From NCBI RefSeq assembly GCF_030731085.1, contig NZ_JASNFN010000001.1:496001-560000 (forward strand): a stretch of 64,000 nt of DNA, in the 5' to 3' direction. Made by a program: the position numbers and the translations under genes. Position 1 is the stretch's first letter. Each line of letters begins with the position of its first letter. Below are positions 15,782 to 24,821 of this stretch, in pieces. The notes beneath the pieces are model-generated. The model worked only from the letters and a program-made list of their open reading frames with translations, did not search any database and was not told where the DNA came from. The DNA is from Blastococcus carthaginiensis (GTDB lineage Bacteria > Actinomycetota > Actinomycetes > Mycobacteriales > Geodermatophilaceae).

Positions 15782-16989
15782 TGGAGTGCTCCCTCGATCA
15801 GCACGACGTCCACGGAGGCGCCGGCGGGCAGTTCGGTGACGTCCTCGGGCACGACGACCAGGCAGTTGGCGCGGGCCAGGTGCGCGACCAGGTGCGAGCC
15901 GGGCCCGCCGACCTGGGAGACCTCGCCGCCGTCGTAGCGGCCGCGCAGGAACTGGCGGCGGCCTGCGGGGGAGCGCAGCGGCCCGGACAGCCGCGCCGGC
16001 GCCCGTAGGCGGTCGGGTGCGGTGTGCCCGAGGGCGCGGCGCAGCGCCGGGCGGACGAACACCTCGAAGGAGACGAAGGCACTGACCGGGTTGCCGGGCA
16101 GGGTGACCACGGGGACGCCGTCGACGGTGCCGGCGCCCTGGGGGCCGCCGGGCTGCATCGCGACCTTGCCGAACTCGACCGTGCCGAGCGTGCGGAAGGC
16201 GTCCTTCACGACCTCGTAGGCGCCGGCGCTCACGCCGCCGCTGGTGATCAGCAGGTCCGCTGTCGCCACCTCGGCGCGCACGGTGGCGAGGAACTGCTCG
16301 ACGTCGTCGGGCACGAAGTGCAGTCGCCGCGGCACGCCCCCGGCCTCCTCCACCGCGGCGGCCAGCAGCGCGGAGTTCGACTCGTAGATCTGGCCGCGCG
16401 CGAGTGGCTGCCCCGGCGCGACGAGCTCGCTGCCGGTGGAGAGGACGAGCACCCGCGGCCGGCGCCGCACGACGAGCTCCGAGACGCCCACCGCCGCGGC
16501 CAGGCCCAGCTGGGCGGCGCCGAGCGGGGCGCCGGCGCGGAGTGCGACGGTGCCGGCGGCGATGTCCTCACCGGCGCCCCGCAGGTGGCTCCCCGCCGCG
16601 GGCCGGTCGCGGATCTCCACGACGTCGGTGCCGCCGTCGGTGAGCTCCACGGGGACGACGACGTCCGCGCCCGGGGGCAGCGGGGCCCCGGTCATGATGC
16701 GGTGGACGGTGCCCGGCGCCAGCGGGACGACGTCGGTGCGCCCGGCGGGGATGTCCTCGGCCACCGGCAGCCGCACCGGGCCGCCGTCTGCGCCGGCGAG
16801 CTCGGCCCACCGGCCCGCGTAACCGTCCATCGCCGAGTTGTCGAAGCCGGGCAGCGGCACCTCGGCGACGACGTCGCGCGCCAGCACCCGGCCGTGCGCC
16901 TCGGCCAGGGGGACGGTCTCCTCGGGCAGGGCACGCAGCAGGGCGTTCACCGCTGCCTGGTGTTCCTCGACCGTCCGCACGGGGCACAT
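15778..16989 (-). CDS. moeA: Molybdopterin molybdotransferase
   Basis: Inserts molybdate into adenylated molybdopterin. The 403-residue product has the typical domain series: PLAEAHGRVLARDVVAEVPLPGFDNSAMDGYA, the RIMTGAPLPPGAD loop, the MoCF-like domain with LITSGGVSAGAYE, VTLPGNPVSAFV, and the small C-terminal beta domain. First gene of the minus-strand operon moeA-moaC-mog. I chose ATG 16989; a GTG at 16980 is also possible. It is divergent from the PfkB gene. Confidence 0.94.
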   Translation of the reverse strand: MCPVRTVEEHQAAVNALLRALPEETVPLAEAHGRVLARDVVAEVPLPGFDNSAMDGYAGRWAELAGADGGPVRLPVAEDIPAGRTDVVPLAPGTVHRIMTGAPLPPGADVVVPVELTDGGTDVVEIRDRPAAGSHLRGAGEDIAAGTVALRAGAPLGAAQLGLAAAVGVSELVVRRRPRVLVLSTGSELVAPGQPLARGQIYESNSALLAAAVEEAGGVPRRLHFVPDDVEQFLATVRAEVATADLLITSGGVSAGAYEVVKDAFRTLGTVEFGKVAMQPGGPQGAGTVDGVPVVTLPGNPVSAFVSFEVFVRPALRRALGHTAPDRLRAPARLSGPLRSPAGRRQFLRGRYDGGEVSQVGGPGSHLVAHLARANCLVVVPEDVTELPAGASVDVVLIEGALQ

Positions 16990-17040
16990 CCTCGCCCATC
17001 GCCGCACACCCGACAGCGGCGGTGGGCGGGAGGTGCGTGC

Positions 17041-18051
17041 ATGGCAGCGGTCGTCGTGCTGGGGCAGGTCGGCCGCGACCTGGTGCTGCGGCTCCCGGCG
17101 GTGCCGGAGGCCGGCGGCTCGGCCTCCGCCACGGGCCGCGCGGAGCTGCTCGGCGGGAAGGGGGCCAACCAGGCGGTCGCGCTCGTGCAGCTCGGTGTCC
17201 CGGTGGCGCTGGTCGGCGTCGTCGGGGACGACACCGCGGGGAGGGACGTGCTGGCGCAGGCGGCAGCCGACGGCATCGACGTCTCCTGCGTCGTTCCGCG
17301 GCCGGGCACGCCGACCGCGCTCCTGCTGGACCTGGTCGAGGACGGCGGCCGGCGACGGCTGGTGGAGGACGTCCCGCCCGGTGCGCTGCTCACCCCCGCC
17401 GACGTGGGCGCCGCCGGGGGGACGGTCGCGGGCTGCCAGGTGCTGAGCCTCCAGCTGCAGCAACCGGGCGCGGCCGTGCGCGCGGCGCTGGAGCGGGTAC
17501 CCCGGACGGCGCTCGTCGTGGCCGACGGGGCACCGGAGGACGAGGCGACCCGGAACGCGGTGCTCGGGCGCGCGGACGTCGTCCGGGCCGACGCCGCCGA
17601 GGCCGAGCTCCTGGTGGGCCGGCGGCTGTCCGGGCTGGACGACGCGCGGGACGCCGCCGCGCGGCTGCTCGCGGCGGGTCCCCGGCTGGTGGCGCTGGCG
17701 GTCGGCGAGCAGGGCGACCTGGTGGCGTGGCGCGCAGGCCCCGCGCCCGGTGCGGCAGCGGGGATCGGGGAGGTCGACCCGGCGTGGACCGACGGCGAGC
17801 TGCTCGTGCCGCGGCTGGGCGGCCCACCGGTCGACCCCACCGGTGCCGGGGACGTCTGGGTAGCCGCGCTCGTCGCGGCGCTGCGCGGCCGGGGCGGTCC
17901 GGAGGAGGCAGCGTGGCTCGGCGCCGCGGCGGCGGCCTCGACGGTGGCGCACGCAGGAGGCCGGCCGGCGCTGGACCCGGCGGCGCTGGCCGAGGTGATC
18001 GACCGGGAGCGCGACCGGCACGGCGCCCGGTTATCGTCCGGTCGTGGCTGA
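17041..18051 (+). CDS. PfkB family carbohydrate kinase (ribokinase-like)
   Basis: A 336-residue sugar kinase fold. The N-terminal substrate-site glycines are in LLGGKGANQAVALVQLG and the catalytic Asp/anion hole in PVDPTGAGDVWVAAL. The arrangement is closest to ribokinases, but the substrate cannot be read. GGGAGG lies upstream of the ATG. It overlaps the following carbonic anhydrase gene by 8 nt. Confidence 0.88.
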   Translation: MAAVVVLGQVGRDLVLRLPAVPEAGGSASATGRAELLGGKGANQAVALVQLGVPVALVGVVGDDTAGRDVLAQAAADGIDVSCVVPRPGTPTALLLDLVEDGGRRRLVEDVPPGALLTPADVGAAGGTVAGCQVLSLQLQQPGAAVRAALERVPRTALVVADGAPEDEATRNAVLGRADVVRADAAEAELLVGRRLSGLDDARDAAARLLAAGPRLVALAVGEQGDLVAWRAGPAPGAAAGIGEVDPAWTDGELLVPRLGGPPVDPTGAGDVWVAALVAALRGRGGPEEAAWLGAAAAASTVAHAGGRPALDPAALAEVIDRERDRHGARLSSGRG

Positions 18052-18532
18052 GATCGACCGGATGCTCGAGACGAACGCGGCCTGGGCGGGGCAGGCCCCC
18101 GGGCTCGGTGGGCCGGCACGCCCCTCCCGGGGCGCGGCCGTGGTGGCGTGCATGGACGCCCGGATGGACGTCTACCGGCTGCTGGGGCTGGTGCCGGGTG
18201 AGGCGCACGTCATCCGCAACGCCGGCGGTGTGGTGACCGACGACGTGCTGCGCTCGCTCGCCATCTCCCAGCACGTGCTCGGCACCCGCGAGGTGGTGCT
18301 GGTGCACCACACCCGTTGCGGCCTGGCCGGGGCCGACGAGGCCGCCTTCGCCGACCAGGTCGAGCAGGCGACCGGGCAGCGCCCGCCGTGGCCGATGCGC
18401 GCCTTCGCCGACGTCGAGGAGGACGTCCGGGAGTCGATGCGGCTGGTGCGCGAGTCCCCGTACCTGCTCGCCGCCGAGGTGCGGGGAACGGTCTACGACG
18501 TCGACACCGGACGGCTGCGCACCGTCGTCTGA
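18044..18532 (+). CDS. Beta-class carbonic anhydrase (small type)
   Basis: Interconverts CO2 and bicarbonate. The 162-residue product has the zinc-site elements CMDARMD (Cys plus Asp-Arg dyad), HVIRNAGG and HHTRCG (His and Cys ligands). At about 160 residues it belongs to the short beta-CA group (M. tuberculosis Rv1284-like). GTG start inside the end of the PfkB gene. The ATACC-like spacing to rplM suggests its transcript ends before the ribosomal promoter. Confidence 0.9.
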   Translation: MAEIDRMLETNAAWAGQAPGLGGPARPSRGAAVVACMDARMDVYRLLGLVPGEAHVIRNAGGVVTDDVLRSLAISQHVLGTREVVLVHHTRCGLAGADEAAFADQVEQATGQRPPWPMRAFADVEEDVRESMRLVRESPYLLAAEVRGTVYDVDTGRLRTVV

Positions 18533-18564
18533 GCGCGGGCGGGGAGCCGCCTCGACGCTGCTGG

Positions 18565-18570
18565 TATCGT
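18565..18570 (+). promoter_or_regulatory. Candidate -10 box for rplM-rpsI
   Basis: TATCGT, a good -10 match, lies about 107 nt before the rplM GTG in a 144-nt gap. A clear -35 is not visible. The resulting leader of about 100 nt has no structure I recognise. Confidence 0.4.
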
Positions 18571-18676
18571 GCCCGGTTGGCGCGCGTGCCGGCTGGTGCC
18601 GCGCGTGCAGATCCGTCTCCCGTGCTCGGCGAGGCGATCCCACCAGCCATCCCGACGACGACGGAGGACGCGCGCC

Positions 18677-19120
18677 GTGCGCACGTACACGCCCAAGCCC
18701 GGCGAGGTCGCCCGGGCCTGGCACGTCATCGACGCCACCGATGTGGTGCTCGGTCGACTGGCCAGCCAGACCGCGCAGCTCCTGCGCGGCAAGCACAAGC
18801 CCCAGTACGCCCCGCACGTGGACGTCGGCGACTTCGTCGTCATCGTCAACGCCGGCAAGGTCGCCCTGACCGGGTCCAAGCGGGACGACAAGCTCGCCTA
18901 CCGGCACTCCGGCCACCCGGGTGGTCTCAAGACCATCAACGTGGGTGACCAGCTGCGCACGCACCCCGACCGCGTCATCGAGCGCGCCATCAAGGGCATG
19001 CTCCCGCACAACACGCTGGGTCGGCAGATGCTGAAGAAGCTCAAGGTCTACGCCGGCCCGGAGCACCCGCACGCCGCGCAGCAGCCCCAGACCTACGAGA
19101 TCAAGCAGGTGGCCCAGTGA
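18677..19120 (+). CDS. rplM: 50S ribosomal protein L13
   Basis: Early-assembly large-subunit protein of 147 residues. It begins VRTYTPKPGEVARAWHVIDATDVVLGRLAS and contains KHKPQYAPHVDVGDFVVIVNA, GMLPHNTLGRQMLKKLKVY. GTG 18677 is preceded by ACGGAGGACG; the open frame extends upstream to 18569 but lacks family similarity. The stop overlaps the rpsI start (GTGA). Confidence 0.96.
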   Translation: MRTYTPKPGEVARAWHVIDATDVVLGRLASQTAQLLRGKHKPQYAPHVDVGDFVVIVNAGKVALTGSKRDDKLAYRHSGHPGGLKTINVGDQLRTHPDRVIERAIKGMLPHNTLGRQMLKKLKVYAGPEHPHAAQQPQTYEIKQVAQ

Positions 19121-19536
19121 CCAGCGCACTGACCGTGACCGACGCCGAGGGGCGTCCGGTGCAGACCGTCGGCCGTCGCAAGGAGGCCGTCGTCCGCGTG
19201 CGGCTGCTCCCCGGCACCGGCCAGTTCAAGCTCAACGGCCGCACCCTCGAGGAGTACTTCCCGAACAAGGTGCACCAGCAGCTCATCCGTGAGCCGTTCG
19301 TGACCCTCGAGAAGGCCGAGCAGTACGACGTCGTCGGCCTCCTCAAGGGTGGCGGCGTCACCGGGCAGGCCGGCGCGCTGCGCCTCGCCATCGCCCGCGC
19401 CCTCATCGAGGTGGAGGCCGAGGACCGCCCGGCCCTCAAGAAGGCCGGCTTCCTGACCCGCGACCCGCGGGTCAAGGAGCGCAAGAAGTACGGGCTCAAG
19501 AAGGCCCGCAAGGCGCCCCAGTACTCCAAGCGCTGA
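19117..19536 (+). CDS. rpsI: 30S ribosomal protein S9
   Basis: Small-subunit head protein whose C-terminal Lys-Arg tail reaches P-site tRNA; the product ends KAPQYSKR as expected. The 139 residues include VGRRKEAVVRVRLLPGTG, GGGVTGQAGALRLAIARAL and LTRDPRVKERKKYGLKKAR. GTG start overlapping rplM. glmM follows after 19 nt, a conserved actinobacterial order. Confidence 0.96.
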   Translation: MTSALTVTDAEGRPVQTVGRRKEAVVRVRLLPGTGQFKLNGRTLEEYFPNKVHQQLIREPFVTLEKAEQYDVVGLLKGGGVTGQAGALRLAIARALIEVEAEDRPALKKAGFLTRDPRVKERKKYGLKKARKAPQYSKR

Positions 19537-19555
19537 CGGTACGGCGGCGTCGTCC

Positions 19556-20902
19556 ATGGGGGGGAGACTCTTCGGGACCGACGGCGTCCGGGGTCGGGCC
19601 AACTCCGACCTCACGCCGGAGTTGGCCCTCTCGGTGGCACGTGCCGCCGCAGGAGTGCTCGCCGACCGCGACGGGACCTCGCGTCCCGTCGCGGTCGTCG
19701 GCCGCGATCCCCGCGCCAGCGGGGAGATGCTCGAGGCCGCGGTCGTCGCGGGTCTCGCGAGCGCCGGAGCCGAGGTCCTCCTCGCCGGGGTCGTGCCGAC
19801 CCCGGCGCTGGCCTGGCTGACCGGCCGCAGCGGCGCCGACCTCGGCGTCATGATCTCGGCCAGCCACAACCCGATGCCCGACAACGGCATCAAGCTGTTC
19901 AGCCGCGGTGGGCACAAGCTGCCCGACGTTCTCGAGGCCGCCATCGAGCGGACCGTCACCTCCGGCTCCTCCGACGGGCACCGCCCCACCGGGAGCTCCA
20001 TCGGCCGCGTCAGCGCGCTCGCCGACGGCACCGACGCCTATGTCGAGCACCTGCTCTCGACCGTCGACCGTCCGCTGAGCGGGGTCTCGGTCGTCGTGGA
20101 CGCCGCGCACGGCGCGGCTGCGGCCGCCGCCCCCGAGGTCTACCGGCGCGCGGGGGCCACGGTGCACGCCATCGGCTGCGAGCCCGACGGCTGGAACATC
20201 AACGACGGCGTGGGGTCCACGCACCTCGGGCTGCTGGTCGAAGCCGTCCGGGGGCGCGGCGCCGACATCGGGCTGGCCCACGACGGGGACGCCGACCGGT
20301 GCCTGGCCGTGACCGCCGACGGCGAGGTCGTGGACGGCGACGCCATCCTCGCGATCTGCGCGCTCGACCTGCACGAGCGCGGGGCGCTGAAGTCGGACAC
20401 CGTCGTCGCCACGGTGATGAGCAACCTCGGCTTCCACCACACGATGCGCGACGCCGGCATCTCGGTGAGCACGACGGCGGTCGGTGACCGCTACGTGCTG
20501 GAGGCGCTGCGCGCGCACGACCTGAGCCTCGGCGGGGAGCAGAGCGGGCACCTGGTCTTCCTGGAGCACGCCACCACCGGCGACGGCCTGCTCACCGGGT
20601 TGGCCCTGCTCTCCCGGATGGCAGGCACCGGCGTCTCGCTGGCGGAGCTCGCCTCCGTGGTGCAGCGGCTGCCGCAGGTGCTGGTCAACGTGCCCGTCTC
20701 CGACCGCCTCGCGGTGGCCGCCAGCGACGAGGTCGCCGCCGCGGTCAACGCGGTGGAGGCCGAGCTCGGCGACACCGGCCGGGTCCTGCTGCGGCCCTCG
20801 GGCACCGAGCAGCTGGTCCGCGTCATGGTGGAGGCCCCCACGCAGGATCAGGCCGACGCCGTCGCGCAGCGGCTCGCGGCCGTCGTCGCCGCGGTCGGCT
20901 GA
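19556..20902 (+). CDS. glmM: Phosphoglucosamine mutase
   Basis: Interconverts glucosamine-6-P and glucosamine-1-P for UDP-GlcNAc and peptidoglycan synthesis. The 448-residue product has LFGTDGVRG at the N-terminus, the phosphoserine loop ISASHNP (catalytic Ser about residue 103), the metal-binding DGDADR and the phosphate-binding RPSGTEQLVRV. It lies directly upstream of glmS, giving both steps from fructose-6-P. Confidence 0.96.
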   Translation: MGGRLFGTDGVRGRANSDLTPELALSVARAAAGVLADRDGTSRPVAVVGRDPRASGEMLEAAVVAGLASAGAEVLLAGVVPTPALAWLTGRSGADLGVMISASHNPMPDNGIKLFSRGGHKLPDVLEAAIERTVTSGSSDGHRPTGSSIGRVSALADGTDAYVEHLLSTVDRPLSGVSVVVDAAHGAAAAAAPEVYRRAGATVHAIGCEPDGWNINDGVGSTHLGLLVEAVRGRGADIGLAHDGDADRCLAVTADGEVVDGDAILAICALDLHERGALKSDTVVATVMSNLGFHHTMRDAGISVSTTAVGDRYVLEALRAHDLSLGGEQSGHLVFLEHATTGDGLLTGLALLSRMAGTGVSLAELASVVQRLPQVLVNVPVSDRLAVAASDEVAAAVNAVEAELGDTGRVLLRPSGTEQLVRVMVEAPTQDQADAVAQRLAAVVAAVG

Positions 20903-20968
20903 CCCCACCGGCCTCACCCTTCGGAGCCGTGCCTCCGCGTGCGGGAACGGACGGGGCGCGGTCCCCGG

Positions 20969-20974
20969 TACCCT
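20969..20974 (+). promoter_or_regulatory. Candidate -10 box giving leaderless glmS mRNA
   Basis: TACCCT lies 7 nt before the glmS ATG (20982), and no ribosome binding site is visible. Transcription would begin at or next to the start codon. No glmS ribozyme is present in the 79-nt gap. Confidence 0.45.
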
Positions 20975-20981
20975 CGGACCA

Positions 20982-22859
20982 ATGTGCGGCATCGTGGGAT
21001 ACGTCGGCCCCCAGGACGCTCTGGCCGTCGTGCTGGAGGGGCTGCGCCGGCTCGAGTACCGCGGGTACGACTCCGCGGGCATCGCCGTCGTCGCCGACGG
21101 CGCGCTGAGCTCGGCGAAGAAGGCCGGCAAGCTGGCCAACCTGGAGAAGGTGCTGGCCGACCAGCCGCTCCCGGCCGCGACGATCGGCATCGGGCACACG
21201 CGCTGGGCCACCCACGGCGGCCCCACCGACCGGAACGCCCACCCGCACGTCTCCGCTGACGGCACGGTCGCGGTGATCCACAACGGGATCATCGAGAACT
21301 TCGCCGCGCTGCGGGCCGAGTGCGAGGCCACCGGTGTGGAGTTCAGCTCGGAGACCGACACCGAGGTCGTCGCCCACCTGCTGGCCGCCGTCTACGGGTC
21401 GACGCCGGAGGGGCCCGGCCGGCTGGCCGAGGCGATGCGCGCGGTCTGCCGGCGGCTGGAGGGCGCGTTCACCCTCGTCGTCACGCACGTCGCCGAGCCC
21501 GACACCCTCGTCGCCGCCCGGCGCAGCAGCCCGCTGGTGGTCGGCATCGGGGAGGCCGGCGACGGCACCGCCGAGTACTTCCTGGGCTCCGACGTCGCCG
21601 CGTTCATCGGGCACACCAAGCAGGCGCGCGAGCTCGGCCAGGACCAGGTGGTCGAGATCGACCGCACGCGCGGGTTGACCGTCACGGACTTCTCCGGCGG
21701 GAGCGTCGAGCCCAAGGCCTACACCGTCGACTGGGACGCCGCCGCCGCCGAGAAGGGCGGCTACGACTGGTTCATGCTCAAGGAGATCGCCGAGCAGCCG
21801 CAGGCGATCGCCGACACGCTGCTCGGCCGGCTGAGCGAGGACGGCGAGCTCGTCCTCGACGAGGTGCGGCTGTCGGACCAGGAGCTCCGCGACATCGACA
21901 AGATCTTCGTCGTCTCCTGCGGCACCAGCTACCACGCCGGCCTGATCGCCAAGTACGCCATCGAGCACTGGACCCGGATCCCGGTCGAGGTGGAGGTCGC
22001 CAGCGAGTTCCGCTACCGCGACCCGGTGCTGGACCGGTCCACGCTCGTCGTCGTCATCAGCCAGTCGGGCGAGACCATGGACACCCTGATGGCGCTGCGG
22101 CACGCCAAGGACCAGAAGGCCCGCGTGCTGGCGATCTGCAACGCCAACGGCTCGACCATCCCGCGCGAGTCCGACGCCGTCCTCTACACCCACGCCGGCC
22201 CCGAGATCGCGGTCGCCTCGACCAAGGCGTTCCTCGCCCAGATCGTGGCCTGCTACCTCGTCGGGCTCTTCCTGGCCCAGGTGCGCGGCGTCAAGTACGA
22301 GGACGAGATCGCCGCGATCGTCGAGGACCTGCGGCAGCTGCCCGACGCCGTGGAGCGGGTGCTCGAGCAGATGGAGCCGGTGCGCGCGCTGGGCCGGTCG
22401 CTGGCCGACGCGAACACGATTCTCTTCCTGGGCCGGCATGTCGGATTCCCGGTGGCGCTCGAGGGGGCGCTGAAGCTGAAGGAACTCGCCTACATCCACG
22501 CGGAGGGCTTCGCGGCTGGCGAGCTGAAGCACGGGCCGATCGCCGTCATCGACCAGGGCACCCCGGTCGTCGTCATCGTGCCCTCGCCGCGCAGCCGCAA
22601 CTCGGTGCACGGCAAGGTCGTCTCCAACATCCAGGAGGTGCGGGCCCGCGGGGCGCGCACGATCGTGATCGCCGAGGAGGGCGACGAGGACGTCGTCCCC
22701 TTCGCCGACGAGCTGATCCGGGTGCCCCGCACGCCGACGCTCATGGCCCCGGTGGTGACGACGGTGCCGCTGCAGGTGCTGTCCTGCGAGATCGCCGACA
22801 CGCGCGGCTACGACGTCGACCAGCCGCGCAACCTCGCCAAGAGCGTCACCGTCGAGTGA
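20982..22859 (+). CDS. glmS: Glutamine-fructose-6-phosphate aminotransferase (isomerizing)
   Basis: Makes glucosamine-6-phosphate from fructose-6-P and glutamine. The 625-residue product has the N-terminal nucleophile Cys2 (MCGIVGYVG), glutaminase loops (RGYDSAGIA, HTRWATHGGPTDRNAHPH) and two SIS sugar-isomerase domains (VSCGTSYHAG, ISQSGETMDTL, GRHVGFPVALEGALKLKE, ending NLAKSVTVE). Normal length. A repeated double-hairpin element follows. Confidence 0.97.
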   Translation: MCGIVGYVGPQDALAVVLEGLRRLEYRGYDSAGIAVVADGALSSAKKAGKLANLEKVLADQPLPAATIGIGHTRWATHGGPTDRNAHPHVSADGTVAVIHNGIIENFAALRAECEATGVEFSSETDTEVVAHLLAAVYGSTPEGPGRLAEAMRAVCRRLEGAFTLVVTHVAEPDTLVAARRSSPLVVGIGEAGDGTAEYFLGSDVAAFIGHTKQARELGQDQVVEIDRTRGLTVTDFSGGSVEPKAYTVDWDAAAAEKGGYDWFMLKEIAEQPQAIADTLLGRLSEDGELVLDEVRLSDQELRDIDKIFVVSCGTSYHAGLIAKYAIEHWTRIPVEVEVASEFRYRDPVLDRSTLVVVISQSGETMDTLMALRHAKDQKARVLAICNANGSTIPRESDAVLYTHAGPEIAVASTKAFLAQIVACYLVGLFLAQVRGVKYEDEIAAIVEDLRQLPDAVERVLEQMEPVRALGRSLADANTILFLGRHVGFPVALEGALKLKELAYIHAEGFAAGELKHGPIAVIDQGTPVVVIVPSPRSRNSVHGKVVSNIQEVRARGARTIVIAEEGDEDVVPFADELIRVPRTPTLMAPVVTTVPLQVLSCEIADTRGYDVDQPRNLAKSVTVE

Positions 22860-22868
22860 GTTCCCTGT

Positions 22869-22926
22869 TGATCAGGTGACCTGGTCGTCGGGGGTCCTGG
22901 CTCAGTGTCGACGGTGAGCCAGGACC
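22869..22926 (+). repeat. Double-hairpin intergenic repeat A, copy 1 (after glmS)
   Basis: 58-nt element, 52 of 58 positions identical to the copy after groEL (35206-35263). First hairpin TGATCAGGT/ACCTGGTC; second a 12-bp stem GGTCCTGGCTCA/TGAGCCAGGACC with a variable loop. It probably acts as the glmS terminator. A third half-stem, GGTGAGCCAGGAC, recurs at about 22933-22945. Confidence 0.8.
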
Positions 22927-22971
22927 TGCTGCGGTGAGCCAGGACGGCGGGTAGACGGCAGACTGGGCGGC

Positions 22972-23358
22972 GTGATTATCGGGGTGGGGATCGACGTCGT
23001 GCCGGTCGACCGCTTCGCGCGGTCGCTGACCCGGACGCCGGGGCTGCGCGATCGGCTGTTCACCCCCGACGAGCAACGCACCCCGTCGGGCGCCCCGCGG
23101 ACCGGGGAGTCGCTGGCCGCGCGGTTCGCCGCCAAGGAGGCCCTCGCCAAGGCGCTGGGCGCCCCCGGTGACCTGCACTGGCACGACGCCGAGGTGACCG
23201 TCGGCGCCCACGGGCGGCCGCAGCTGGCCGTGCGCGGATCGGTGGCCGGGCGGGCCGCCCAGCTCGGCGTCACCTCGTGGCACGTCTCGCTGAGCCACGA
23301 CGGCGGCATCGCCTCCGCGGTGGTCGTCGCGGAGGGCCTGACCCGGGAGGCGACATGA
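22972..23358 (+). CDS. acpS: Holo-[acyl-carrier-protein] synthase
   Basis: Attaches 4'-phosphopantetheine from CoA to acyl carrier protein. The 128-residue product has the metal/CoA motif VGIDVVPVDRFARSL and the second motif SLAARFAAKEALAKALG, and ends in SLSHDGGIASAVVVAE. GTG start. It heads a run acpS-nnr-alr-hydrolase with overlapping genes. Confidence 0.95.
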   Translation: MIIGVGIDVVPVDRFARSLTRTPGLRDRLFTPDEQRTPSGAPRTGESLAARFAAKEALAKALGAPGDLHWHDAEVTVGAHGRPQLAVRGSVAGRAAQLGVTSWHVSLSHDGGIASAVVVAEGLTREAT

Positions 23359-24821
23359 TCGAGCTGCACACGGCTGCCGAGGTCCGCGCGGCCGAGGCCC
23401 CGCTGCTGGCCGCCCTGCCCGACGGCGCGCTCATGCAGCGCGCGGCCGCCGGCCTGGCCACCGTGTGCCTGCGGCTGCTGGGCCGCCCGTACGGCGCCCG
23501 GGTCACCGTCCTGGCGGGTGCGGGGAACAACGGGGGCGACGCGCTCTTCGCCGGCGCACGGCTCGCCGCCCGGGGGGCGCGCACGACCGCCATCCTGCTC
23601 GCACGCGACCGCGCCCACCCGGCGGCGCTCGCCGCCTTCCGCCGCGCCGGTGGCCGCACCGTCGAGGCGGCGGCGGCCGGACCGGTGCTCGACCGGTCGG
23701 ACCTCGTGCTCGACGGGATCGTCGGCCTCGGCGGCTCCGGCGGGCTCCGCGAACCGGCCGCCGCGCTGGTCGATCGGGCCGCGGCGGGGCCGGCGCTGAT
23801 GGTCGCCGTCGACCTGCCCAGCGGGGTGGACGCCGATACCGGTGCCATGGCCGGCGCCGCCTTCCCGGCGATGCACACGGTGACCTTCGGGGCGGTCAAG
23901 CCCGGTCTGGTCGTCGGGGCCGGCCGCGGCTCCGCCGGGCAGGTGCACCTGGTCGACATCGGGCTGGGGCCGCACCTGCCGGCGCCGTCGGCCCGGCAGC
24001 TGACCGACGCCGACGCCGCCGCCCGCCTGCCGCTCCCGGACGCCGACGACGACAAGTACTCGCAGGGGGTCGTCGGTGTCGTCGCCGGCTCGGCCACCTA
24101 CCCGGGGGCCGGCGTCCTCTGCACCGGGGCGGCGCTGCGCACGCGGCCCGGGCTGGTGCGCTACGCCGGGACGGCCGCCGACGGGGTCCGGGCCGCGTGG
24201 CCGGAGGCGATCGTCACCGACGGCCGGCCGGGGGACGCCGGACGCGTGCAGGCGTGGGTGATCGGACCGGGTCTGGGCACCGGGGACGAGGCCCGCAGCG
24301 TGCTGGCCGAGGTGCTCGCCACCGACCTGCCCGTGCTCGTCGACGCCGACGGGTTGACCCTGCTGGCCGCCGAGCCGGAGCTGGTGCGCCGCCGGTCGGC
24401 TCCCACCGTCCTCACCCCGCACGACCGGGAGTTCGCCCGCTTCGGCACCGAGCCCGGCGACGACCGGATCGGGGCCACCCGCCGGCTGGCCGCGGACCTG
24501 GGGGCCGTCGTCCTGCTGAAGGGCGACGCGACCGTGGTCGCCGACCCGGACGGCACCGCCTTCGTCAACGGCACCGGCACCCCGTGGCTGGCCACCGCCG
24601 GCACGGGGGACGTGCTCTCGGGGATCGCCGGTGCGCTGCTCGCCGCGGACCTGCCCGCGGTCGAGGCGGCGGCGGTGGCCGCGCACGTGCACGGCCGGGC
24701 CGGGCAGGTCGCCGCGGCGCACGGGCCGTTCATCGCCGGCGACGTCGTCCGACACCTGCCGGAGGCGGTCGCGCGGGTGCGCGGTACCCCGTCGGCCGGC
24801 CTGCCAGACTCGGGGGCGTGA
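23355..24821 (+). CDS. nnr: Bifunctional NAD(P)H-hydrate epimerase/dehydratase
   Basis: Repairs hydrated NAD(P)H: the N-terminal domain epimerises NAD(P)HX and the C-terminal ribokinase-like domain dehydrates the S form with ADP. The 488-residue product has the YjeF_N motifs (AGAGNNGGDALFAGARLAARG, VDLPSGVDADTG) and C-terminal signatures KYSQGVVGVVAGSATYPGAG-like, TPHDREFARF and GTGDVLSGIAGALLA. The ATG overlaps the acpS stop (ATGA). Confidence 0.94.
   Translation: MIELHTAAEVRAAEAPLLAALPDGALMQRAAAGLATVCLRLLGRPYGARVTVLAGAGNNGGDALFAGARLAARGARTTAILLARDRAHPAALAAFRRAGGRTVEAAAAGPVLDRSDLVLDGIVGLGGSGGLREPAAALVDRAAAGPALMVAVDLPSGVDADTGAMAGAAFPAMHTVTFGAVKPGLVVGAGRGSAGQVHLVDIGLGPHLPAPSARQLTDADAAARLPLPDADDDKYSQGVVGVVAGSATYPGAGVLCTGAALRTRPGLVRYAGTAADGVRAAWPEAIVTDGRPGDAGRVQAWVIGPGLGTGDEARSVLAEVLATDLPVLVDADGLTLLAAEPELVRRRSAPTVLTPHDREFARFGTEPGDDRIGATRRLAADLGAVVLLKGDATVVADPDGTAFVNGTGTPWLATAGTGDVLSGIAGALLAADLPAVEAAAVAAHVHGRAGQVAAAHGPFIAGDVVRHLPEAVARVRGTPSAGLPDSGA

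Noticed and set aside
20903..20981. glmS ribozyme
   Set aside because: The gap is only 79 nt and holds a -10 box right before the ATG; no ribozyme core is present.
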